64,000 nt of DNA from Sphingomonas sp. YR710. Its GTDB lineage: Bacteria > Pseudomonadota > Alphaproteobacteria > Sphingomonadales > Sphingomonadaceae. The stretch is taken from assembly GCF_900101455.1 (NCBI RefSeq), contig NZ_FMZJ01000003.1, positions 248,001 to 312,000 on the forward strand. The letters are read 5' to 3'. Each line of letters starts with the position of its first letter. Positions within the stretch are counted from its first letter, which is position 1. Below are positions 8,610 to 18,005 of this stretch, piece after piece. A program made the position numbers and the translations under genes. The notes below the pieces were generated by a model that saw only the letters and a list, made by a program, of their open reading frames with translations, searched no databases and was not told where the DNA came from.

Positions 8610-10142
8610 CTATTCCATGACGACCGTATGCTCTACGCCCTCGATACGAGGCCTGCGCAGGAAAAACAGTAACGGGAAAACGAGCGCAGTCGCCCACATC
8701 ATCAGCCAGAAATCATCGATGTAGGCGATCATGAGCGCCTGTCGATTGATCTCCCCATCCAGCATGCGAAACACTGCGGGACCATAGCTACCGAGCGAAT
8801 TCATGATCCCGGGCTGGAGCAGCGGAACCTTGGCTGGTGTGATATTTCCCGCCAGTTCGGCATGGTTCACCTGGACGTTGTGCGCGAGCATCGCCCCCAT
8901 CACGGCGACCGTTACCGATCCTCCCAGATTGCGCAGCAGGGTGGAAAACGCCGCAGCCTCGGTGTTGAGATAGGCCGGAATTGTGGCGAATGCGAAGATG
9001 CTCGCCGGCATATATGCCATTCCCGGACCGATTCCCTGGATGAACGCGTAAATCAGCCACTCGCCGTGTCCGACCTGGATATTATAACCGGTAAACAGCC
9101 AGAACGACCAAAAGGTGATGCCAAGCCCGATCCCTACCACTAGCCTGGGATCGAAATAACGCACCATGATCGCCGCGAGCGGCATGGCGATGAAACCGCC
9201 CAACCCGCGCGGGGCCATTGTCAGCCCCGCCGTCACCGTATCATATCCCATCAACGTCTGAAGCATCGGCGCCATCAGCGCCGGCCCGGCCACTGCGCTC
9301 CCCGTCAACAGCAAGACGTAGGTCATCGAAATAACGAAGTTGCGATTCTTGAGCAGCGCTATGGGCAGCAAGTTCGATTTGTTGACCATGACATGAATCG
9401 CGAACATCCAGAACGTCGCGATCATCACCCCCGCCTCGATGATGATTTCGGTCGATTCGAACCAGCCCTGCTGGCTGCCACGATCGAGAAGGAGTTGAAA
9501 GCTCGCAAGCCCGGTCGCCAACAAGGAAAAGCCAAACAGATCGAACTTGCGCCGCGGCAGATCGACCTTGGGGATCAACAGGAAGACGCCGATTGCGGCA
9601 ACCACACCCATCGGAATGTTGATGAAGAATACCCAGCGCCAATTGAAGCTGGCGGTCAGCAAACCGCCGACAACCGGGCCCATGATCGGCCCCAGCGTGA
9701 TTCCCATCGAAAAGATCGTCAGGGTCTGAGCCCTCTGTGCACGCGATGACGAATCGAGCATGACCGCCTGCGAAAGTGGCGAGATCAGCGCGCCGAACGA
9801 GCCTTGCAAGATGCGGGCTGCGACCATCACCGGCAGCGAATTGGCCGAGCCACAGAGCGCCGAGCTCAACGTGAATCCGATAACCGCGGCCATCAGCAGA
9901 TTGCGCCGCCCGAGCCGAGCCTCGAGCCAACCCGTGGCGGGCGTCAGAATGGCCGCCATGATGATATAAGACGTCAGCACCCAGTTGATGCTTTCGACAT
10001 TCGCACCGAGCGCCGCCTGCATATGCGGCAAAGCAACGTTGGCGATCGTCATGTCGAGAACCTGCACCAAAGTCGCCATCATCACCGTACCGATGATCAG
10101 CCATCGCCGGATCGGCGACGGAAGTGGTGCTGCGCTCTCCAT
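8610..10142 (-). CDS. DHA2 family drug efflux MFS transporter (EmrB/QacA type)
   Basis: A 510-residue inner-membrane protein with about 14 hydrophobic segments. The first helix has 'ATLVQVLDMTIANVALPHMQ' typical of this family, motif A-like 'GWLEARLGRRNLL', and motif C 'LGPIMGPVVGGLL' typical of proton-driven drug antiporters. These pumps usually work with an HlyD/EmrA periplasmic adaptor and an outer-membrane channel; neither is encoded next to it. The substrate is unknown. Confidence 0.92.
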   Translation of the reverse strand: MESAAPLPSPIRRWLIIGTVMMATLVQVLDMTIANVALPHMQAALGANVESINWVLTSYIIMAAILTPATGWLEARLGRRNLLMAAVIGFTLSSALCGSANSLPVMVAARILQGSFGALISPLSQAVMLDSSSRAQRAQTLTIFSMGITLGPIMGPVVGGLLTASFNWRWVFFINIPMGVVAAIGVFLLIPKVDLPRRKFDLFGFSLLATGLASFQLLLDRGSQQGWFESTEIIIEAGVMIATFWMFAIHVMVNKSNLLPIALLKNRNFVISMTYVLLLTGSAVAGPALMAPMLQTLMGYDTVTAGLTMAPRGLGGFIAMPLAAIMVRYFDPRLVVGIGLGITFWSFWLFTGYNIQVGHGEWLIYAFIQGIGPGMAYMPASIFAFATIPAYLNTEAAAFSTLLRNLGGSVTVAVMGAMLAHNVQVNHAELAGNITPAKVPLLQPGIMNSLGSYGPAVFRMLDGEINRQALMIAYIDDFWLMMWATALVFPLLFFLRRPRIEGVEHTVVME

Positions 10143-10214
10143 AGCTTGCCATACGGGGCGGAAGCGCAGCTTTCAACACGCAGTGGTTGCAAGCACTTTG
10201 CCAGTATGCTTCCT

Positions 10215-10754
10215 TCAGAGAAGTATATCGACGAGCCGGCCCATGCCGGTCTTGGCCGTATCGAGGTCGGCCGGCACTAGGTCATCCCGGCGGCGCTCGT
10301 TTCGCGGCTCCACCCCGCCGGTGGCTCCGGCCGTTGCCCGCCCATTCGGCAGAATGCGCCAGCTGATACGCGCTGTCGCGGCATGGAGCGTGCCGATTTC
10401 CGGCGCGAGATCGCTGTCGCCCTTCATGACGAGAACCCACGCGCTGCCGCTGTCCGGCGCAGCCACCGGCGAATGGCTTTGCTCGCTGCTTGCAGCGCTA
10501 ACCTGGGTTTCCGACGTACCATCGGCGTAGGTGATGACTATCCGACGCACGCCACCAGCAATCGAAGTTGTCCTCGATACTTCCGCTTTCGCCGCGGGTG
10601 CGGCTGCGAGCGATGGCCTGGTCTTTTCTCCGCCACACATGGCATCCAGAAGCGTCACGAAATCGCTGGCAACATGCTCTGCACTGTGTGTCGCCGCACG
10701 CGCTTCGTGCGGGTTTGACAGCCTGTTGTCAGTTCTGATCGCACAGACGGACAT
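10215..10754 (-). CDS. Hypothetical protein
   Basis: A 179-residue protein with no recognised domain. The ATG is preceded by GGGAG at good spacing and codon use matches neighbouring genes. The middle part ('RRIVITYADGTSETQV') looks like a short beta-rich segment, followed by a low-complexity charged tail. No membrane segment or signal peptide. Function unknown. Confidence 0.5.
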   Translation of the reverse strand: MSVCAIRTDNRLSNPHEARAATHSAEHVASDFVTLLDAMCGGEKTRPSLAAAPAAKAEVSRTTSIAGGVRRIVITYADGTSETQVSAASSEQSHSPVAAPDSGSAWVLVMKGDSDLAPEIGTLHAATARISWRILPNGRATAGATGGVEPRNERRRDDLVPADLDTAKTGMGRLVDILL

Positions 10755-10953
10755 TGTCGCTCCCGCACACCTGCCCCAAGTAACGGCACGGTTGGCGGGA
10801 CTTTAATGAGAAAGCAGGCAGGCGGTTTCCCCGAAGGCCCGCAAGATCACAACGCGACTGAGGGGCGCTGGTTTCGGCAGCTGCGACAAGGCGACACAGA
10901 TATGCTATGGAGGTGTGGTCGCGGCCCGATCGCCGCACGCGCCGAACCCGGAA
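10755..10953. other. Intergenic region, no feature seen
   Basis: About 200 bases between the hypothetical gene and the chemoreceptor stop. The open frames across it do not resemble proteins. Confidence 0.3.
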
Positions 10954-12528
10954 TCAGGCGGCCGCCACCTCCTGCATACCGGTATCTTGGCGGAGGTGAT
11001 CCACCAGGCTGTCCGTTGACTGGCGTAACCGCCCGGCAAGTTCGGACAATCCCGCCGCGGCTTCACGCACATCCGATGACAGGGCGCCAATCATATTGAT
11101 GGCGATCGCGACGCTTTCGATCCGACGCTCGATCAAATCCGCGCCCGACGCAGCCCGGGTGGCATTATGTCCAATTTCGACGGCGGCCGCACGCTGCGCA
11201 TCAACCGAGACCCGGATCGCACCGGCAGCATCTGCGACTTCGCCAACAGCAACCGTAGCCTGATCGAGGTTCCCGACCGCGACATTCACGCCCTGCTGAA
11301 CATAAGCGATCAGCGCCTCAATCTTGCCTGTGGTGCCCGTCGTCTGTGCCGCCAGCGCTTTGATCTCGCTTGCGACGACCGCAAAGCCACTACCGCCCTC
11401 CCCCGCCCGCGCCGCCTCGATCGAAGCGTTGAGCGCCAGCAGGCGGGTCTGGGAAGATATCTGCCGGATGTCGTCGGTAAAATTCCCGATGTCCCGCGCG
11501 CGCTCATCGAGCGCCCGCACAGCTGCGTCCGTAGCATCCGTATTGGTGCGGGCTGCCAGCGTCAAAGCCCCCTGCTGCTCCGCACTGAGTGAAACGTCGG
11601 CAATCGAACGGGTCAGTGACCCGATCGAATCCGCCACACCGCGCGCAGCATGAGAAGCCTGGACGGCACCTGCCGCCGCCTCATCCGCCTGAGTCGCGGT
11701 CTCCTGGGCAATACCGTGGAGCCGCGCGGCCGACCCGAGCAGCGCGCTCGACGCCCGCTCCAACGAGACCGCAACATCGGAAACTGATCGCTTCACACCG
11801 GCCGCAATCTGCAGGAAATCCTCCCGACGTTTCCTCGATGCCTGGCTCTCGATCGCTTCGCGGCGATGACGCTCGCGGGTCGCCTCCGCCTGCGCCGCAT
11901 GTGCAAGCCGCAGCGCCTCAACAGCTTTTTCCCGCTCGGCATCCGCCCGACATCGTTCAGCCTCGGCTTTCTCGGCAAGCTGCTCACTGTCCACGCGCGC
12001 AGCACCTTGCTCCAGCATGAGCGCACTCAACCGGCTGGTCACGAAAGCCAGGGTCGCAAACTCCATCAGCACAGCTAACGCATGCAACAGAACCCGGCCC
12101 AGATTGCCACCGTCTATGAAAACCGATGCCGGAGCTACATAAGCCAAGATCAAATGATGAAAGCAGGTCAGGGCGGCGGCGATCGCGATCGGTCGCCAGT
12201 CGCACAATATCGTGAGCCCTGCGAGCGTGACGAGGAAATACAAATGGGCGTCCATCTGCCAGGGGCTGCCGGACAGGACGAAAACAAGCAGCGCCGGTAT
12301 GATCGCCGCGAGCGTCCCAACTGCCATCCGCGCCCCGCTATCGGATCGATTGCGGAGCACGACCATCGTCGGCACGATATTGGCGAGAACGGCAACGGTG
12401 AAGGCACCCCACGCCCCGTCGACTCCACGCAGATAGCCGATTGCCACAATCGCGGCCGCACCGATCCACCCTGCCACCGTAAGGATCCGCGCGCCACGGA
12501 GGCGCAGATCGTCAAGCTCGCGCATCAT
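10954..12528 (-). CDS. Methyl-accepting chemotaxis protein with multi-helix membrane sensor
   Basis: A chemoreceptor of about 524 residues. The start chosen is the ATG at 12528 (a second ATG follows directly), which overlaps the upstream gene stop as ATGA. Residues 1-180 hold six or so membrane helices with no large periplasmic domain and conserved-looking 'DAHLYFLV', 'CDWRPI' and 'CFHHL' elements, suggesting a membrane-embedded sensor with His residues. The cytoplasmic part has a coiled-coil and the receptor tip '[19 protein letters not shown]'. No che genes are nearby. Confidence 0.9.
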   Translation of the reverse strand: MMRELDDLRLRGARILTVAGWIGAAAIVAIGYLRGVDGAWGAFTVAVLANIVPTMVVLRNRSDSGARMAVGTLAAIIPALLVFVLSGSPWQMDAHLYFLVTLAGLTILCDWRPIAIAAALTCFHHLILAYVAPASVFIDGGNLGRVLLHALAVLMEFATLAFVTSRLSALMLEQGAARVDSEQLAEKAEAERCRADAEREKAVEALRLAHAAQAEATRERHRREAIESQASRKRREDFLQIAAGVKRSVSDVAVSLERASSALLGSAARLHGIAQETATQADEAAAGAVQASHAARGVADSIGSLTRSIADVSLSAEQQGALTLAARTNTDATDAAVRALDERARDIGNFTDDIRQISSQTRLLALNASIEAARAGEGGSGFAVVASEIKALAAQTTGTTGKIEALIAYVQQGVNVAVGNLDQATVAVGEVADAAGAIRVSVDAQRAAAVEIGHNATRAASGADLIERRIESVAIAINMIGALSSDVREAAAGLSELAGRLRQSTDSLVDHLRQDTGMQEVAAA

Positions 12529-12842
12529 GACCGCGCCACCTGCCGTTCGCCGCATTCTGCGACCGGCGCCACCATGAACAATATTCCCGCCTTCAACGTT
12601 GGGAGAAACATCTGATCGCGCTGGACGACACTTAACAGCGACCCTCGAACCGATGCCGAAGAGACAATACGCGCTCCGCTCATGGTCGCCAGCGCGGCCA
12701 CCCGACCACCGGAATTAAGGGGCATCAAGAGCATGTTGCCCTGAGGCGCCAAAAGACCGAGGCCCACCAAGACGATCATCGCACCGAGAATTTGCCCGAC
12801 CAGCAACGGTTTTGCACAGCACTTGTAGTGATCATCGGTCAT
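12525..12842 (-). CDS. Small membrane protein translationally coupled to chemoreceptor
   Basis: A 105-residue protein whose TGA stop overlaps the ATG of the chemoreceptor (ATGA at 12528-12525), which argues that it is a real gene. Residues 13-42 form a strong membrane helix ('[17 protein letters not shown]'), with a second weaker hydrophobic stretch near the C-terminus. No known domain. The coupling suggests that it assists or tunes the receptor, but this is inference. Confidence 0.6.
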   Translation of the reverse strand: MTDDHYKCCAKPLLVGQILGAMIVLVGLGLLAPQGNMLLMPLNSGGRVAALATMSGARIVSSASVRGSLLSVVQRDQMFLPTLKAGILFMVAPVAECGERQVARS

Positions 12843-12848
12843 CGCGCC

Positions 12849-12865
12849 CGATTAACCATTAATCG
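12849..12865. promoter_or_regulatory. Palindrome CGATTAA-CCA-TTAATCG, CtrA-like
   Basis: Perfect 7-base arms around 3 bases, located 7-23 bases upstream of the small membrane protein/chemoreceptor operon. It contains TTAACCAT (12852-12859), the 8-base half-site reported for the alphaproteobacterial cell-cycle regulator CtrA, which commonly controls motility and chemotaxis genes. The position next to the start codon would suit repression. Confidence 0.35.
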
Positions 12866-12997
12866 TTATCAGGCCGTAAACCGCCACGGTGCCGGTCTGC
12901 AGCAGCATCACTCAGGTTGAGACAAACATGGTAAACCTCTCGCTAACCATATTCCTCTAGCTCCACACGCGGGCCATTCCGCCCTGGAGACAGAAAG

Positions 12998-13555
12998 ATG
13001 ACCTCCATTTCGACCGGCGCATCCTATGCGTCCCATTCGCCGAGAGATCGGCTGCTCACCCAATTACAATCGGCGGTAACGGCTGGCACCGTCAAGCAAG
13101 CCGACCAGACCGCGCTGTCGAGCGCGATCGATGATATCGGCTCGGCGTTGAAGGCATCGGGGCCGCCCGCGCAATCGACAGCGCCAACTTCGATGAAGGA
13201 CAAGGTCGACAGTCTGATCGATCAGGAAGTCAAGGACGGTAAGCTCAGCGCTGATCAGGCAAGCGAACTGAAACAGGTGTTCGCCGATGCATCGCGGGCG
13301 ATGGGCCACCACCATCAAGCCCAAGGCGCCGACAGCGAATCGTCCGCGAAGAGCGGTGGGGGCGATTGCGACGGCGATGGCAACACCGGTTCGGCGCAGA
13401 CCGCGTCGACCTCTGGCAGCGGCAGTAATCCTTTGTCGAAGCTGATCGACTTCCTGCAGAAATTGGAGACCACTCTCTCCTCGACGAGCGCCTATAACAG
13501 CAACGGCACGCAGACGAGCGGCCTCACCTCGGCGCTCGTCAATACCAGCGCCTGA
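12998..13555 (+). CDS. Hypothetical low-complexity protein
   Basis: A 185-residue acidic, Ser/Thr/Gly-rich protein preceded by a GGAGA ribosome binding site. It has no signal peptide or membrane helix. Residues 60-100 are helical and may hold an EF-hand-like turn ('DQEVKDGKLSADQASELK'), and residues 115-150 are disordered with 'GGGDCDGDGNTG'. Function unknown; secretion by a leaderless route is possible but not shown. Confidence 0.65.
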   Translation: MTSISTGASYASHSPRDRLLTQLQSAVTAGTVKQADQTALSSAIDDIGSALKASGPPAQSTAPTSMKDKVDSLIDQEVKDGKLSADQASELKQVFADASRAMGHHHQAQGADSESSAKSGGGDCDGDGNTGSAQTASTSGSGSNPLSKLIDFLQKLETTLSSTSAYNSNGTQTSGLTSALVNTSA

Positions 13556-13742
13556 GCCTGGCGGGGCGCCGGGGGCAATCCGGCGGCCAGTGGGGCCACA
13601 CCCCGCCACGCGCGACAGGCCGATCGCAACGTCCGCCACCCGGGCTCGGCCGGGCAAGATCGTGTTGCCTCCTTCTATAGCTTTAGGATTTCAGGTTTGT
13701 TACGCCATCGACATGTAGCGCTTTCCGCCAAGGGATAATTCC

Positions 13743-14192
13743 CTAACGGCTTACCGGCTCCACCGTCAGCACATTCCCCTCGACCGCGACGACCGTCGCG
13801 ACCGCCCCCGCGGCCATATCCGGCCCCTGCGCGAGCCATGAACCGTCGCCCGCCGCGGCGCGACCACGACCGGCGACGATCGACTCGCAAATCGTCACGC
13901 GGGCACCAACCATACGGGCCGCGCGATCATTGAGCAGAGGATCGGGCTCGGCGGCATTGCGACGATAGACGTTGCGACCGACATAGACCGATGCAATCGC
14001 GGCAATCACGAAGATCGCAAATCCCGCCAGTGTCGGCGGATCCAACAGCAGCATGATCGCGCCGGTAATCGCGGCGGCCAATGCCAGCCAGATCAGAAAG
14101 ACCCCCGGTATCGCGATCTCCGCCACCGCCAAGGCGGCAGCGGCGATCCACCACACCAGCCGCCCGTCTATCATGGCAAGGAAGGTGCTCAT
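13743..14192 (-). CDS. NfeD family membrane protein
   Basis: A 149-residue protein with three or four membrane helices in the first 80 residues and a C-terminal beta-barrel (OB-fold) tail, as in short NfeD proteins. Its ATG overlaps the stop of the upstream SPFH gene (ATGA at 14192-14189). NfeD and SPFH proteins are a conserved pair thought to form membrane microdomain assemblies. The pairing here strongly supports the call. Confidence 0.88.
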   Translation of the reverse strand: MSTFLAMIDGRLVWWIAAAALAVAEIAIPGVFLIWLALAAAITGAIMLLLDPPTLAGFAIFVIAAIASVYVGRNVYRRNAAEPDPLLNDRAARMVGARVTICESIVAGRGRAAAGDGSWLAQGPDMAAGAVATVVAVEGNVLTVEPVSR

Positions 14193-15175
14193 GGCCGTTC
14201 GACGGGCGGGATCGGCACGCCCGATCCGCTGGCAGCCCGCCCGCGCGCCGGCGGTGCCGGCGCATCTTCGCCCAGCGCCGCCTTGGCAAGTGCGCCGATC
14301 CCGCCCAGCGTACCGATGAGCTGCGTGGCTTCGATCGGGAACAGGATCGTCTTGGCATTGGGCGAGGTCGCGAACTTGCCGACCGCCTCGACATATTTCT
14401 GCGCGATGAAATAGTTGATGGCCAGCGCCTCGCCGCTGGCGATGGCATCGGAGACGAGCTTGGTCGCGGTTGCCTCGGCCTGCGCCGCGCGTTCGCGCGC
14501 CTCCGCGTCGCGATAGGCGCTTTCGCGGCGGCCTTCGGCCTGTAGGATCTGGCTGGCCTTCTGCCCTTCGGCTTTGAGGATTTCGGAGGCGCGCTGTCCT
14601 TCGGATTCGAGGATCAGCGCACGTTTCTCGCGCTCGGCCTTCATCTGCCTGCCCATCGCGGTGACGATATCCTGTGGCGGCCTGATATCCTTCAGTTCGA
14701 CGCGGGTGAGTTTCACACCCCAGGCGCCGGTCGCATGATCGACCACGCTCAGCAGCCGCGCATTGATCTCGTCGCGCTTGGACAAGGTCTCGTCGAGATC
14801 CATCGATCCCATCACCGTGCGCAAATTGGTGGTCGTGAGCTGCAGCAGCGCGCGATAGAGGTCGAACACCTCATAAGCCGCCTTCACCGGATCGAGCACC
14901 TGGAAGAAGACGACACCGTCGACCGCGACCATCGCATTATCCTTGGTGATGATCTCCTGCCCAGGAATATCGAGCACCTGCTCCATCATGTTGATCTTCC
15001 GGCCGACCCGATCGACGAATGGCATGATCAACGTGAAGCCCGGGCGCGCCGTGGCGGTGTAGCGGCCGAAGCGCTCTATCGTATATTCATAGCCCTGCCG
15101 CACGACGACGACCGCGCGCCAGACGAATGTCACGGCGAGCAGGACGAGAAGCCAGAATAGGATAACCGTAGCCAT
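14189..15175 (-). CDS. SPFH/stomatin-like (paraslipin) membrane protein
   Basis: 328 residues from the ATG at 15175, preceded by TTGGAGC; a much longer open frame upstream is not protein-like. It has one N-terminal membrane helix, then the SPFH domain ('[18 protein letters not shown]', '[15 protein letters not shown]', '[14 protein letters not shown]'), and a long Ala/Glu-rich coiled coil ('[18 protein letters not shown]'). It belongs to the slipin/QmcA group, which form ring-like scaffolds and affect membrane proteases. Operon with NfeD. Confidence 0.93.
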   Translation of the reverse strand: MATVILFWLLVLLAVTFVWRAVVVVRQGYEYTIERFGRYTATARPGFTLIMPFVDRVGRKINMMEQVLDIPGQEIITKDNAMVAVDGVVFFQVLDPVKAAYEVFDLYRALLQLTTTNLRTVMGSMDLDETLSKRDEINARLLSVVDHATGAWGVKLTRVELKDIRPPQDIVTAMGRQMKAEREKRALILESEGQRASEILKAEGQKASQILQAEGRRESAYRDAEARERAAQAEATATKLVSDAIASGEALAINYFIAQKYVEAVGKFATSPNAKTILFPIEATQLIGTLGGIGALAKAALGEDAPAPPARGRAASGSGVPIPPVERP

Positions 15176-15365
15176 GATCGCACCGCTCCAATTGTTTATG
15201 CTGCCAAACCTACCATAGGTGAACCCGCACAGGCGAGTGGCAGCCACCGGCGGCATCACGCACACCGGAGCCGCCTCCGACCGACGATCGCGCCCATAGC
15301 CAGCGCCCGCACCCGACGACCTTCCACCTTCTGTCCATCGGCAAACCTCTCCCCTAAGGAGGACC

Positions 15366-16271
15366 ATGCTCACGAAATCCCCGCAGCTGCGCGCTTATGT
15401 CATGCTTGGCTTCACCATGCTCTTCTGGGCCGGTAACTCGATCGTCGGTCGCGCGGTTCGCGACGACATTCCTCCGATCACCTTGGCGCTGGTCCGCTGG
15501 ACGGGTGCACTTATCCTGCTTGCGCCCTTCGCGCTGCGGCCTCTGATCGCCGAGTGGCCGGTCGTGAGGCGGCACTGGCGATCGAGCCTGTTCCTGGGAA
15601 TCGTTGGCGGTGCGGCGTTCAACGGGCTGCTCTATTCGGGCCTGCGCTACACGACGGCGACCAACGGACTGCTGCTGCAGGCATTGATCCCCTCGCTGGT
15701 GCTGCTGGTCGGTGCGATCGGGTTTCGGGATCGCGCGCGTGTCGGCCAGATCATCGGCATTGCCTTGTCGACGATCGGCGTCGGGCTGATCGTCTTTCGC
15801 GGTGACATCGCGGTGATCCTGGCGCTCCATTTCGGAACTGGCGATATGTTCATCCTGTGCGGGTGCGTGTGTTGGGCTCTGTACACCGCCTGCCTGCGCC
15901 TGCGCCCCGCCATTCAACCGATAACCTTCGTCTTTGTCACATTCGCGATCAGTGCGCTGGCTATGGTGCCCTTCGCCCTCGGCGAAGCCCAGGCCATCGC
16001 CGCCATGCGGTGGCAACCAGCCACATTCGCGGCATTCGCTTACGTCGCAATCTTCCCCTCGATATTTGCCTATTTCCTCTACAACGCCGCCGTCGCCCGG
16101 ATCGGCCCTGGCGCCGCAGGGCAGACGATCAGCCTGATGCCCTTGTTCGGCGCGTTGCTGGCGACAGCGCTGCTCGGCGAGAATCTCGCTGGCTACCACA
16201 TGATCGGCATGGCGCTGATCTTGACCGGCATTGTGGTTGGTTGGGCGATAGATCGACGACGCGCGCCATAA
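15366..16271 (+). CDS. EamA (DMT superfamily) transporter
   Basis: A 301-residue inner-membrane protein with ten predicted helices in two EamA repeats. The start is marked by an ideal AAGGAGG site six bases before the ATG. Motifs such as '[14 protein letters not shown]' in the first helix and '[19 protein letters not shown]' with '[16 protein letters not shown]' in the second repeat are typical of metabolite exporters of this family. Substrate unknown. Confidence 0.92.
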   Translation: MLTKSPQLRAYVMLGFTMLFWAGNSIVGRAVRDDIPPITLALVRWTGALILLAPFALRPLIAEWPVVRRHWRSSLFLGIVGGAAFNGLLYSGLRYTTATNGLLLQALIPSLVLLVGAIGFRDRARVGQIIGIALSTIGVGLIVFRGDIAVILALHFGTGDMFILCGCVCWALYTACLRLRPAIQPITFVFVTFAISALAMVPFALGEAQAIAAMRWQPATFAAFAYVAIFPSIFAYFLYNAAVARIGPGAAGQTISLMPLFGALLATALLGENLAGYHMIGMALILTGIVVGWAIDRRRAP

Positions 16272-16296
16272 CTGACGTTCACCGCCGACATCAGAT

Positions 16297-17082
16297 TCAC
16301 ACCGCTGCAGCCGCGTTCAGGAAAGTGGCAAACTCCTCTGCGCACCGCTCTGGCGCCTCCAGATGAAGCAGGTGGCCACGCCCCGGTATGACGATGCGCC
16401 GCACCTGAGATGAACTCGATTCGATGATATCGGCCATCAGCTGAAACTCCGCCATGTCGGCTTCACCGGTAAGCAGCAGCGTCGCCGGCCTTAACGTGTG
16501 AAGGCGCTCGATATCGGGCATCACCAGCGCATGATTGTCGCGCAGCCATTGCCGGCCGGCGAAGCGCGCGATCTCCCGTCGCAAGTCATCGGCAGCATCC
16601 CTTTCGCGGATCGTGTCGAACATCGGATGCAGCCACCAGAGCCGCTTCGCCTCCTCCATCCGCCCTGCTCGCGCCGCTTCGAGCATGGGCTCCCAGCGCG
16701 CTTGCCAACCCTCCGACCATTCCCATCCGGCGATCTGCGGACTGATCAGGACCAGCCGCCCCACCCGATCCGGATGATCGAGCGCAAATCGGAGCGCGAC
16801 GCCGCCGCCCATCGACGCACCAACGAGATCGCACCGATCGATCGCCAGCGCATCGAGCAGTTCCGCAAGATCGTCGACATGGGTGAAGGCCGCATCGGAA
16901 CGCGCCGTCGAGCGCCCGAAATCGCGCAGATCATATCGAAGCCAGCGTCGTCCTGCATCCAGAAGCGGCCAAAGCCGATCCCATCCGTGGAGATCTCCGC
17001 CCATACCGTGCACCAATATCGCGCAGTGCCCGGCCCCTTGCGCCTGATAATGGATGTGCACTCCGGACAGATCGATCATCAT
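16297..17082 (-). CDS. Alpha/beta hydrolase
   Basis: About 261 residues from the ATG at 17082 (or the adjacent ATG at 17079). It shows the oxyanion segment 'LVHGMGGDLHGWD', the nucleophile elbow 'LVGASMGGGVALRFAL' (G-A-S-M-G), an acid residue in 'LLLTGEADM' and the C-terminal His in 'IPGRGHLLHLE'. Probably an esterase or lactonase in the cytoplasm. It follows the 72-aa gene closely and forms a minus-strand run with DUF2585 and DUF885. Confidence 0.9.
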   Translation of the reverse strand: MMIDLSGVHIHYQAQGAGHCAILVHGMGGDLHGWDRLWPLLDAGRRWLRYDLRDFGRSTARSDAAFTHVDDLAELLDALAIDRCDLVGASMGGGVALRFALDHPDRVGRLVLISPQIAGWEWSEGWQARWEPMLEAARAGRMEEAKRLWWLHPMFDTIRERDAADDLRREIARFAGRQWLRDNHALVMPDIERLHTLRPATLLLTGEADMAEFQLMADIIESSSSQVRRIVIPGRGHLLHLEAPERCAEEFATFLNAAAAV

Positions 17083-17110
17083 ATGCTTGCCCGATCGTCT
17101 CCGGCCGCTT

Positions 17111-17329
17111 TCATCCCTCCAGTTCGCCCGATCGCAACCGCTCGATGAGATCCTGTTCCTCATATTGCCCGTCGATCGTCTCGACATAATGAAAGCTGCG
17201 CAATTCGGGCGGCAGAGCGAACAACACCTTGGCCATATCGGCCAGCGTGCCGTCTTGCACCACATCCTCGGTGCCATGATCCGATCGGCGGATGAGCCGG
17301 GCATGTTCGCGGCGACCGGCAGGTTCCAT
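17111..17329 (-). CDS. Small hypothetical protein, 72 aa
   Basis: The frame is open back to 17443, but the ATG at 17329 is preceded by AAGGAGA with 8-base spacing, so the gene is best read as 72 residues and does not overlap the DUF2585 gene. The protein is charged and soluble ('ADMAKVLFALPPELRSFHYVETIDGQYEEQ'). No known domain. It sits 28 bases before the alpha/beta hydrolase and is probably cotranscribed. Confidence 0.6.
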   Translation of the reverse strand: MEPAGRREHARLIRRSDHGTEDVVQDGTLADMAKVLFALPPELRSFHYVETIDGQYEEQDLIERLRSGELEG

Positions 17330-17408
17330 CGGCAATCTCTCCTTCATCGACCGCAAGAGCAGGCCCGCACGGGCAAAATCCCGATGTCGGATCTCGATAT
17401 GTTGTCCA

Positions 17409-18005
17409 TCACGATAGTCCCGCTTGCCAAGCCCGGATAGCATCGACGGGCCATATCAGCATCACGATATTCAGCGTCAGATTGTCGCGGATGGCAAAAA
17501 GCATCAGCAGTTCCAGTGCCAGGCCGAGCAGTACGGATATCCGGATCGGCGCTCGTGCGGCGAACAGAAAACCCAGTACCATCATCGTCACATCGCTGAG
17601 CGAATTGATGACGGAATCGCCCGTATAGCCGAGTGCGATCGTAGCCGATCGATAGCGCTCGATGATGAGCGGCGAATTCTCCAGCATTTCCCAGGCCGAT
17701 TCCACCAGCACCGCGACGAGCAGCCGCATGTCAGTTGCCAAGCGCCCACGCAGCAGCCACCAGGTCGCGCCGTAGAAAATCAAGCCATGGACGATATGGC
17801 TGAAACTGTACCAGTCGGTGAGATGCTGGCTGTTGCCCGGCGAATTCACCGCCCCTTCCCAAAGCCTGACCGTCCCGCAGGTGCAGATTGGCGCCCTTCC
17901 CATCACCAGCAGTACGATTGCCAGTGTGGCGACGATCGCAATGATCGCCGCTATTAGACGGAAGCGGAAAGGCGGCCACAGCCGCCTTCCCCCCAAACCG
18001 GTCAC
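17409..18005 (-). CDS. DUF2585 (UPF0314) family membrane protein
   Basis: 198 residues from a GTG at 18005 that overlaps the stop of the DUF885 gene (GTGA). The family signature is clear: 'PICTCGTVRLWEG', 'NSQHLTDWYSFSHIVHG' and 'ESAWEMLENSPLIIERYR', together with four or five membrane helices. The function of DUF2585 is unknown. The conserved His, Asp and Glu in membrane loops hint at an enzyme or metal site. Confidence 0.88.
   Translation of the reverse strand: MTGLGGRRLWPPFRFRLIAAIIAIVATLAIVLLVMGRAPICTCGTVRLWEGAVNSPGNSQHLTDWYSFSHIVHGLIFYGATWWLLRGRLATDMRLLVAVLVESAWEMLENSPLIIERYRSATIALGYTGDSVINSLSDVTMMVLGFLFAARAPIRISVLLGLALELLMLFAIRDNLTLNIVMLIWPVDAIRAWQAGLS

Noticed and set aside
13064-13657. 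197-codon frame antisense to the low-complexity gene at 12998-13555
   Set aside because: Arg-rich noise; the plus-strand gene has a better ribosome binding site and plausible composition.
15354-16199. 281-codon frame antisense to the EamA transporter
   Set aside because: Very charged, domain-free translation; the transporter has an ideal ribosome binding site and ten helices.
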